A stretch of 43,736 bases of DNA from positions 1 through 43,736 of the forward strand of contig NZ_WHTD01000057.1 of NCBI RefSeq assembly GCF_009379765.1. The letters are read 5' to 3'. Below are positions 37,210 through 43,736 of the stretch, piece after piece. This DNA comes from Actinophytocola sp. GTDB taxonomy: Bacteria; Actinomycetota; Actinomycetes; Mycobacteriales; Pseudonocardiaceae. The notes under the pieces are model-generated. The model had not been told where the DNA came from. It made no database searches and was given only the letters and a program-made list of their open reading frames with translations. How positions within the stretch are numbered: the stretch's first letter is position 1; every line of letters begins with the position of its first letter. The translations under genes were made by a program, and so were the position numbers.

Positions 37210-38991
37210 TCACGCCTTGGCGGAAGCCGGTTTCGCGTCCACGCCGGCCTCCTTGCGCTGCGCCGCGGTGATCGGCGCGGGCGCGCTGGTGAGCGGGTCG
37301 AACCCGCCGCCGCTCTTCGGGAACGCGATCACGTCGCGGATCGACGGCTCGCCGGCGAGGAGCATCACGACCCGGTCCCAGCCGAAGGCGATGCCGCCGT
37401 GCGGCGGCGGGCCGTACTTGAACGCGTCCAGCAGGAAGCCGAACTTCTCCTCGGCGTCCTCGGCGGAGATACCCATGACCCCGAACACCCGCTTCTGCAC
37501 GTCGGCCTGGTGGATACGAATGGACCCGCCGCCGATCTCGTTGCCGTTGCAGACGATGTCGTAGGCGTAGGCCAACGCGTTGCCGGGATCGGTCTCGAAG
37601 CGGTCGATCCAGTCGGGGTTGGGCGAGGTGAACGCGTGGTGCACGGCGGTCCAGCGGCCGGCGCCCACCGCGACGTCGCCGTGGCTGCGGGCGGCGTCGG
37701 CCTCCTCGAACAGCGGTGCGTCGACCACCCACACGAACGACCAGGCCGACTCGTCGATCATGCCGAGCCGCCTGCCGATCTCCAGCCGGGCCGCGCCGAG
37801 CAGCGCACGGGCCTCGGCCGCGACGTTGGCCGCGAAGAACACGCAGTCGCCCGGCTGCGCGCCGGTGGCCTTGGCGAGGCCGTCGCGCTCGGCCTCGGAC
37901 AGGTTCTTGGCCACCGGGCCGCCGAGCGTGCCGTCCTCGCCGATGAGCACGTACGCGAGCCCCTTGGCGCCGCGCTGCTTGGCCCATTCCTGCCACGCGT
38001 CGAGCTGGCGGCGCGGTTGGTCGGCGCCGCCCGGCATGACCACCGAGCCGACGTAGGGTGCCTGGAACACCCGGAACGGCGTGTCGGCGAAGTACTCGGT
38101 GAGCTCGGTTAGTTCGAGGTCGAAGCGCAGGTCGGGCTTGTCGGTGCCGTAGCGGGCCATGGCCTCCGCGTAGGTCATCCGCCGGATCGGGCCCTGGATC
38201 TCGTGCCCGGCCAGGTCGCGCCACAGGGCGCCGACGATCCGCTCGCCCAACGCGATGACGTCGTCCTGCCCGACGAAGCTCATCTCGATGTCGAGCTGGG
38301 TGAACTCGGGCTGCCGGTCGGCCCGGAAGTCCTCGTCCCGGTAGCAGCGGGCGAGCTGGTAGTACCGCTCGAGGCCGCCGACCATCAGCAGTTGCTTGAA
38401 CAGCTGCGGGGACTGCGGCAGCGCGTACCAGGAGCCGGGCTGCAGGCGGGCCGGGACGAGGAAGTCGCGCGCGCCTTCGGGGGTGGAGCGGGTGAGCGTC
38501 GGGGTCTCGACCTCGACGAAGTTCTCCGCGTGCAGGACGGTGCGGGCGATCCGGTTGGCCTCGCTGCGCATCCGCATGGCGCGGGCCGGGCCGGCGCGGC
38601 GCAGGTCGAGGTAGCGGTGGCGCAGGCGGACGTCCTCGCCGACGGTGAGGTGCTCGTCGAGCTGGAACGGCAGCGGGGCGGCCTCGCTGAGCACGTCGAG
38701 CTCGGTGACCAGCACCTCGACCGCGCCGGTGGCGATCTCCGGGTTCTCGTTGCCCTCGGGCCGCGCGGACACCTCACCGACGACCCGAACGCAGAACTCC
38801 GCGCGCAGGTGGTGGGCGCGCTCGGCCATCTCACCCTCGCGGAACACGACCTGCGCGACGCCGGACGCGTCACGGAGATCGACGAAGATGACCCCACCGT
38901 GATCTCGCCGGCGAGCGACCCAACCGCTCAGCGTGACGGTCTGTCCGGCATGTTCGGCGCGAAGCGTCCCGGCCTCGTGCGTGCGGATCAC
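37210..38991 (-). CDS. aspS: aspartyl-tRNA synthetase
   Basis: 593 residues from the GTG at 38991. An N-terminal OB-fold anticodon domain ([20 protein letters not shown]), class II motifs [19 protein letters not shown] and [12 protein letters not shown], and the bacterial GAD insertion are present. The C-terminal motif region [20 protein letters not shown] is typical. It attaches aspartate to tRNA-Asp; many actinobacterial AspRS also mischarge tRNA-Asn, which cannot be settled here. Confidence 0.98.
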   Translation of the reverse strand: MIRTHEAGTLRAEHAGQTVTLSGWVARRRDHGGVIFVDLRDASGVAQVVFREGEMAERAHHLRAEFCVRVVGEVSARPEGNENPEIATGAVEVLVTELDVLSEAAPLPFQLDEHLTVGEDVRLRHRYLDLRRAGPARAMRMRSEANRIARTVLHAENFVEVETPTLTRSTPEGARDFLVPARLQPGSWYALPQSPQLFKQLLMVGGLERYYQLARCYRDEDFRADRQPEFTQLDIEMSFVGQDDVIALGERIVGALWRDLAGHEIQGPIRRMTYAEAMARYGTDKPDLRFDLELTELTEYFADTPFRVFQAPYVGSVVMPGGADQPRRQLDAWQEWAKQRGAKGLAYVLIGEDGTLGGPVAKNLSEAERDGLAKATGAQPGDCVFFAANVAAEARALLGAARLEIGRRLGMIDESAWSFVWVVDAPLFEEADAARSHGDVAVGAGRWTAVHHAFTSPNPDWIDRFETDPGNALAYAYDIVCNGNEIGGGSIRIHQADVQKRVFGVMGISAEDAEEKFGFLLDAFKYGPPPHGGIAFGWDRVVMLLAGEPSIRDVIAFPKSGGGFDPLTSAPAPITAAQRKEAGVDAKPASAKA

Positions 38992-39163
38992 GGCGTGCTC
39001 TCTCCTGTCGAGACATCAATCGAACGGGAAGAGGCTAGCCAACGGCGGCGTGGTTCCGTCCAGCAGGTTTCCGGGGCTGGCATCACCGTACGCAGCAGGT
39101 CGATCACACGCGGATTTGACGTGATGGCTACCACGCCACCCCGTCAACCCGTAGGGTGGCGGT

Positions 39164-39175
39164 TACCAGGTGGTA
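39164..39175. promoter_or_regulatory. palindrome TACCA-GG-TGGTA upstream of the HTH gene
   Basis: A perfect 5-bp-arm palindrome 34 nt before the start of the XRE-type gene at 39209. A TACCAC half-site occurs about 35 nt further up. Autoregulatory operator is a guess from position only. Confidence 0.35.
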
Positions 39176-39208
39176 GGAATCGCTGGGGGCGAACGCAGGG
39201 AGACCACG

Positions 39209-40213
39209 ATGGGTGGCGGCGCGACCCGCGAACCAGTTCGGGAACTGCACCGCGCAGCTGGTGGCGAGGTCCGGCGCGCGATGGCCCCCCAACCTGCGGA
39301 CAACCTTGCCGCGGACGCCTTCCCCACCGCGCTGCGTACGGCCATTCAGGCCAGTGGGCTGTCCCTCGACCGGATCCAGTACCGGCTGCGGGCCCGCGGC
39401 GTGTCGGTGAGTGTCACCGCGCTGAGCTACTGGCAGTCCGGCCGGCGGCGCCCGGAGCGGGCCGAGTCGCTCGCCGCGCTCGGGCACCTCGAGTCGGTGC
39501 TCGGTGTGGCGCCGGGTTCGCTGATCGCGTTACTCGGTCCGCCGCGACCGCGCGGCCGGGTGCAGCGCGAGTCGTCCCGGCTGCCGATCGAGGCGCTGTG
39601 GCACGAGCGCGAGCCGGTGTCGAAGCTGCTCAAGCGCATCGACTTCGCCACCGAGACCGCACTGACCAAGCTGAGCCAGCACGACCGGATGGATGTGGCG
39701 GTCGACCGCGGCGAGCAGCGCATCGCCGTGCGCCAGGTGGTCCGCGCCGAGCGCGACGGCGTCGATCGCACCGTGATGGTCTACGACCTCGAACGCATCG
39801 GCCGCCCGTTCCCCGAGATCACCGCGCACCAGTCGTGCCGGATCGGCCGGATCGCCCGCGATGAGGCCGCCGGCCTCATCGCCGCCGAGATACTGCTCGA
39901 GGCGCCGCTCGCCCGCGGCGAGACGTCGATCGTCGAGTACGCGCTGAACCACCCCGGCCCGCCGTTCTCCCGCGGCGACGACAGCTACTGCCGCAAGTTC
40001 ACCACCCCTGTTCGTGAGTTCGTGCTGGAGCTGCGGTTCGACCCGCACGCGCTGCCGGCGTACTGCGAGCTGTACACCGTGGACCCGGAGGAGCAGACCA
40101 CCACGCGCCGCAAGGTCGAGGTCAACGCCGCCGGCGAGGCACACGCGGTGGCCCTCGACTTCGGCCCCGGCACGTTCTGCGTCCGCTGGGACTGGCCCCG
40201 GGACCGCACCTGA
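39209..40213 (+). CDS. XRE-type helix-turn-helix regulator
   Basis: 334 residues from the ATG at 39209, preceded by AGGGAGA. A HTH lies at about 30-95 (ALRTAIQASGLSLDRIQYRL, VSVTALSYWQSGRRRPERAE, LGVAPGSLIALLG). The remaining 230 residues form a beta-rich domain of unknown fold with FPEITAHQSCRIGRIARDE. It is divergent from aspS and close to it, a placement I recall in Pseudonocardiaceae. Ligand and targets unknown. Confidence 0.8.
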   Translation: MGGGATREPVRELHRAAGGEVRRAMAPQPADNLAADAFPTALRTAIQASGLSLDRIQYRLRARGVSVSVTALSYWQSGRRRPERAESLAALGHLESVLGVAPGSLIALLGPPRPRGRVQRESSRLPIEALWHEREPVSKLLKRIDFATETALTKLSQHDRMDVAVDRGEQRIAVRQVVRAERDGVDRTVMVYDLERIGRPFPEITAHQSCRIGRIARDEAAGLIAAEILLEAPLARGETSIVEYALNHPGPPFSRGDDSYCRKFTTPVREFVLELRFDPHALPAYCELYTVDPEEQTTTRRKVEVNAAGEAHAVALDFGPGTFCVRWDWPRDRT

Positions 40214-40214
40214 C

Positions 40215-40915
40215 TCAGGCCCTTGCGCCACTCCCCCATGCGGGACGAACCGCTCGATGACGGCCTCGTACGGCGCCGAGTCGAACCCTCGTGCCGTGAC
40301 CCATCCCGGGTCGTGGTGGGTGGCCAGGTAGGGCTCGGCGCTGTCGCCGACGACCGTGACGATGCTGCCCTTCGCTCCCTCCTCCCGGATCCGGGCGGCC
40401 AGGTGGCAGACGCCCCACAGGTTGGTGCCGGCGGCCGGTCCTGCTTCGGTCCCGCTTCGTCGCGGAGCCACCGCATCGCGGCGACGGACGCGGCGTCCGG
40501 CACCGGGATCACCAGGTCGACCGACCCGGGCCGGAAGCAGGGCTCGACGCGCGGCCGGCCGATGCCCGGGCTCCGCGACGGCATGCCGTCGCGGAGCCGT
40601 AGTCGGCGCGCCACGCGCCCACGCCGGGAGTAGGCGGAGCTCTCCGGATCCACCACCGCGAGCCGGGTCCGCCTGCCGTGCCGGTGCAGGTGCCGGCCGA
40701 TCGCCGCGGCGGTTTCGGCACCGACCACGACCCACTCCGGCTCGTCACCGAGCCGGCCGACGACCTCGTCGGCGATCGTCGGCCCGACCGCGGCCTCCGC
40801 ACGCTCGTCCTCGAGACGGACCTCCACGTCGGCAAGGGTGAGCCGCCGCAACGGCGTCGGGGAGCCGGTCCGGTCCGCCAACCCGGGCCGAATGGCCTCG
40901 GCCCGCGAGTTGGCG
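40215..40915 (-). pseudogene. decayed PLP-dependent cysteine-synthase-family gene
   Basis: Fragments in order: NSRAEAIRPGLADRTGSPTP, then VEVRLEDE, then IADEVVGRLGDEPEWVVVGA, TRLAVVDPESSAY, GIGRPRVEPCFRPGSVD and VIPVPDAASVAAMRWLRDE. A second frame follows with GTNLWGVCHLAARIREEGAK and GSIVTVVGDSAEPYLATHHD. Compared with the cysteine synthase/CBS family, about 100 residues including the PLP-binding lysine are missing after VRLEDE. The phosphate-binding GTGGT loop is also deleted (VVVGAETAAAIG). These are multi-residue deletions, so this is real decay, unlike the 1-nt breaks elsewhere. End points are approximate. Confidence 0.75.
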
Positions 40916-40955
40916 CCACGCCCCGAACCTGACCGACCCTCCGCGGCGGTCGGGA

Positions 40956-41786
40956 TCAGAGGAGCTCGAGTTGTTCCTGGTGGACCGGGGCCGCCTGTTC
41001 GGGGATCGACACCAGGCTGCCTTCCGGCCAGGTCGCCTCCGTTCGGGGCTCCTTGGCGTCCTTGGGAGCCAAGCCGTGCCGGCGTAACAGCGGCCCCACT
41101 CGGCGGCCCAGCCAGCGGCGGTAGCGGATGTCGGCGTCGGAGCCGCGGGCGTAGATCTGGCGGTAGCTCGGCACCAACTCCGGGTGCTCGCGGGAAAGCC
41201 ACGCGGCGAACCACTCGCGGGCACCGGGGCGCAGGTGCAGCGGCAGCACCGTGACACCGGTGGCGCCGGCCTCTGCGATGGCCGCGAGCAGCTCGTCCAG
41301 CCGTTCGATCGAGTCCGTGAGGCCCGGCAGCACCGGCGCGACGAACACCCCGCACGGCAGGCCCGCGTCGGTGATCTTGCGGACCAGCTCCAGCCGCGCC
41401 TGCGGGCTCGCGGTGCCCGGCTCGAGGCTGCGCTGCAGCGTCCGGTCCGCCAGTGCGACCGACACGCCGAGCCCCACCGGCACGTCCGCGCCGACGGCGG
41501 CCAGCAGCGGGAGATCCCTGGACAGCACCGTGCCCTTGGTGAGGATGTTGAACGGCGTGCCACTGTCGGCCAGCGCCCGGATGATCCCGGGCATCAGCGC
41601 GTACCTGCCCTCGGCCCGCTGGTACGGGTCGGTGTTGGTGCCCATGGCGACGTGCTCGTGGGTCCAGCGTGGCGATCGCAGCTGCGCGGTGAGCACCTCG
41701 ACCGCGTTGACCTTGACCACGACCTGGGTGTCGAAGTCGTGCCCGGAGTCGAGGTCGAGGTAGGTGTGCGAGTTGCGCGCGAAACA
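40956..41786 (-). pseudogene. 5'-truncated Rv2578c-family radical SAM protein
   Basis: Homology starts abruptly at CFARNSHTYLDLDSGHDF (from about 41786). It runs through KVNAVEVLTAQL, HVAMGTNTDPYQRAEGRYAL, ILTKGTVLSRDLPLLA, PVLPGLTDSIERLDELL and HLRPGAREWFAAWL to the stop at 40956. The missing N-terminus (about 70-100 residues) contains the CxxxCxxC cluster ligands; only the last Cys remains. Upstream sequence becomes the promoter and antisense of a lower-GC HTH gene. It is therefore probably non-functional, cut by arrival of that gene or by a deletion. Confidence 0.75.
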
Positions 41787-41861
41787 GTTGTCATGAGCAC
41801 AAGCGCACACACTTACCAAAACCAGGGCGCGCGGTTGCGCAGCGCGCACGTCCGCCCCATG

Positions 41862-41867
41862 TACGCT
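41862..41867 (+). promoter_or_regulatory. possible -10 element (TACGCT) for the HTH/TPR gene
   Basis: TACGCT lies about 40 nt before the start at 41908. A TTGCGC at 41835-41840 is 21 nt upstream, longer than ideal for a -35, so the promoter is uncertain. Confidence 0.3.
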
Positions 41868-41907
41868 GGTCAGAGGCAGTTTGGCTCCAACTCTTGGCGG
41901 GGATCCG

Positions 41908-43386
41908 ATGAGCGCTCCTAGCGGTCCGCAGCGCGGTGCCTCGCGCGGTGCGGTCGGTGGCGGTCGTCGCTGTCCAGGCTGCGGGACGATGCTTGCGGCT
42001 GACAACACCGCACGACTGTGCAGCAGGTGCCACCGGGAAAAACGCGACGAGCTTCGCACGCCACCAGCCCAGCTCAGGAATGAGTTTTTCGAGACGGGCG
42101 AATTTCGGGCAGCCTTCGAAAGTCAGCACATCGGCAAAATCTTCAGGGCATACCGAAACCACCCCCGCCATCTTCAACTGTTCGGCAAGGCGCTCAATCA
42201 GGAACTGCTGGGACGATGGCTTGGTCTCACGCAGGCACAGGTAAGCAAGATCGAACACGGCCAGCCGGAGCAGAACCTCAAAACGCTCCGAAATTACGCC
42301 AGAATTCTGCACCTGCCACAGCATCTGCTATGGTTCGATCTCGCAGGGCAAAGCAGACTGAGCCCACCACAGTATTCACGCGCAAACGGCAACAACCTGA
42401 TTGTCCCCGCATCCCGCGACGATATTTTGGTTGCCGCCACCGGCATGGACACTCTCGAATTGCTTCAGCGCGTACGAACATCGGCAATTGACTCGTCGGC
42501 CGTCGACGCTCTCAATATTACTGTTGAGCAGCTGTGTTGCGACTATTCATATACGGATGCCCGAGAATTGATGGCTGTTGGCAAGAGCTGGTTGGGCAAG
42601 GTTACCGAACTGCTCGGAAATCACCTAACGCTAGCCCAGCATCGGGACATACTCGACAACGCCGGAATGCTAGCGCTGCTCGTGGGTTGCCTCGAATATG
42701 ATGTCGGTAACGCGCGGTCGGCTGAGGCAACGCGGCGCATGGCAATGGAACTGGGCAAAGAGTCCGGCGACCCTGGGATCGTAGGCTGGGCTCACGAAAT
42801 GCTCGCGTGGTTCCACCTGACAGCAGGCAGCCACCGCGCGGTTATCCCGGCAGCAGAAGCAGGCATCCAAGCTGCACCGTCACGTTCGGTCGCAGTGCAA
42901 CTCTACGCTCAGCAGGCGAAAGCCTACTCACGCATGGGGATGCCCGAGAAGGTTCACGAAGCGCTCGAAAACGGTCGCGCATTACTGGATAAACTACCCT
43001 ACCCGGAAAGGCCTGAAAATCATTTTGTGGTTGATCCAGATAAATGGGACTTCTACGCGATGGACGCCTACCGAATTGTCGGTCATGACCAACTGGCGAA
43101 GCGTAACGCCGAAGAGGTCATCCGACGCAGCGTTAACCCGGAAGGTGTCGTTGTGTCCCCTATGCGCAAGGCCGAAGCCCAGCTGACCTTGGCGGTCATC
43201 GCGGCTCGACAGGGTGACGTGGACGAAGCAGCCTTGCTAGGCATGGGGGCGTTGCAGGGCGGCCGACAGAGCCGCCCGTCACTCTTGATGGTCGCTGGTG
43301 AACTTGAGCACGAGTTGCACACCTACGGCTCAGGTACGGGCGCAGACTTCTGCGAGCTGTTGAACGACCTCAAGCGTGCCCCATAG
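41908..43386 (+). CDS. zinc-ribbon + XRE HTH + TPR regulator
   Basis: 492 residues from the ATG at 41908 (GCGGGGAT upstream). A N-terminal zinc ribbon has C22-P-G-C25 and C38-S-R-C41-H. A HTH region reads GRWLGLTQAQVSKIEHGQPE (about 120-140), followed by helical TPR-like repeats (GIVGWAHEMLAWFHLTAGSH, AVQLYAQQAKAYSRMGMPEK, AEAQLTLAVIAARQGDVDEA). Base composition is lower in G+C than in the rest of the window, so it is probably acquired. The design resembles TPR-containing XRE regulators that respond to a peptide or protein partner. Function unknown. Confidence 0.85.
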   Translation: MSAPSGPQRGASRGAVGGGRRCPGCGTMLAADNTARLCSRCHREKRDELRTPPAQLRNEFFETGEFRAAFESQHIGKIFRAYRNHPRHLQLFGKALNQELLGRWLGLTQAQVSKIEHGQPEQNLKTLRNYARILHLPQHLLWFDLAGQSRLSPPQYSRANGNNLIVPASRDDILVAATGMDTLELLQRVRTSAIDSSAVDALNITVEQLCCDYSYTDARELMAVGKSWLGKVTELLGNHLTLAQHRDILDNAGMLALLVGCLEYDVGNARSAEATRRMAMELGKESGDPGIVGWAHEMLAWFHLTAGSHRAVIPAAEAGIQAAPSRSVAVQLYAQQAKAYSRMGMPEKVHEALENGRALLDKLPYPERPENHFVVDPDKWDFYAMDAYRIVGHDQLAKRNAEEVIRRSVNPEGVVVSPMRKAEAQLTLAVIAARQGDVDEAALLGMGALQGGRQSRPSLLMVAGELEHELHTYGSGTGADFCELLNDLKRAP

Positions 43387-43523
43387 CTCCCCCGTTCTGG
43401 CGCGCTCGGTGTGGCTTGAGATACGCAAGGCTGTGCGATGCAATCAGGCCGGCCAGTCGCCCGAAGGGGCTCGTGGTGGACGTTGAGGAGCGAAGGTGCT
43501 TGCGTGTGTACGTGGTCGAGCAT

Positions 43524-43650
43524 CTATCTCCCGTGTGCTTCGGTGACGACCGCTTTCGGGTCGAGTTCCAGTGCCCAACAGATCCGGAGGAACTCGATCG
43601 CGGTAGGGACCGCGCTTGCGGGCGGCCCCCCGCACAGATCCCAGCGTGCG
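43524..43650 (-). CDS. possible C-terminus of an HTH regulator
   Basis: The minus-strand frame ending at the TAG 43524-43526 reads AVPTAIEFLRICWALELDPK, then AVVTEAHGR. This looks like the last helices of an XRE domain (the LRICWALELDP type). The frame further upstream is interrupted by a stop (near 43716) and its homology is poor, so it may be frameshifted or partial. The stretch 43387-43523 shows nothing. Confidence 0.35.
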
Positions 43651-43736
43651 CTGCTAACGCACTGGGCTCCTGCCTCGGGTTCTGGCGTCGAAGCGCGCGT
43701 CGGGGAATGGGTGCATCACGCGGGCGGGTGGTAGCC

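Noticed and set aside
41787..42059. N-terminal extension of the radical SAM frame up to 42059
   Set aside because: That part is antisense to the HTH/TPR gene and shows none of the conserved radical SAM start, including the cluster cysteines.

Overview
The window comes from a high-GC actinomycete (about 70% G+C, many GTG starts, 4-nt ATGA/GTGA gene overlaps). BldD, BldD-type operator boxes, F420-type oxidoreductase, PyrR, type II dehydroquinase and the gene order all point to Actinomycetia, most likely Pseudonocardiales (Amycolatopsis/Saccharothrix/Lentzea-like; this lineage call is inference).

Layout. Positions 1-6092 (minus strand) hold the pyrimidine operon pyrR-pyrB-pyrC-carA-[AAA ATPase-DUF4276]-carB. 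The start of carB runs off the left edge. A two-gene cassette resembling ATPase + Toprim-like anti-phage modules sits exactly between carA and carB, with overlapping start/stop codons at every junction. Positions 6093-6347 are a dense regulatory region: a PyrR-binding RNA loop beside the pyrR ribosome binding site, a hairpin just after the pyrR start codon, and two BldD boxes in front of bldD. Positions 6348-20174 carry bldD, an EamA transporter, nusB, efp, a proline peptidase, aroQ, aroB, aroK and aroC, with accessory genes (GNAT-VOC fusion, TetR/rhodanese pair, lipoproteins, winged-helix protein) between them. A 21-bp tandem repeat array precedes aroC. Positions 20530-27839 continue the conserved block: prepilin peptidase, GrpB-like protein, aroE, mltG, ruvX, alaS and two small membrane-associated proteins. 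Positions 27914-39000 hold an LLM oxidoreductase, rarA, an ankyrin protein, an SGNH hydrolase, a methyltransferase, a phosphoesterase, a kinase-like protein, a DUF389 protein and aspS. From 39200 to the end is an accessory zone: an XRE regulator, a decayed cysteine-synthase-like gene, a 5'-truncated radical SAM gene, a lower-GC zinc-ribbon/HTH/TPR regulator and a possible HTH fragment.

How the genes work together. PyrR, PyrB, PyrC and CarAB make UMP precursors. AroB, AroQ, AroE, AroK and AroC cover five of the seven steps from DAHP to chorismate. AlaS, AspS, EF-P, NusB and RuvX are translation/RNA housekeeping. BldD is the c-di-GMP-responsive developmental repressor.

Quality caution. carA, a lipoprotein (11193-12720), a winged-helix gene (16288-17458), a methyltransferase (33044-34033) and a small lipoprotein (about 8060) are each broken by apparent 1-nt indels in G/C-rich runs, although the protein homology continues in the next frame. 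This looks more like consensus error than gene decay, in contrast to the real deletions seen in the cysteine-synthase-like pseudogene.
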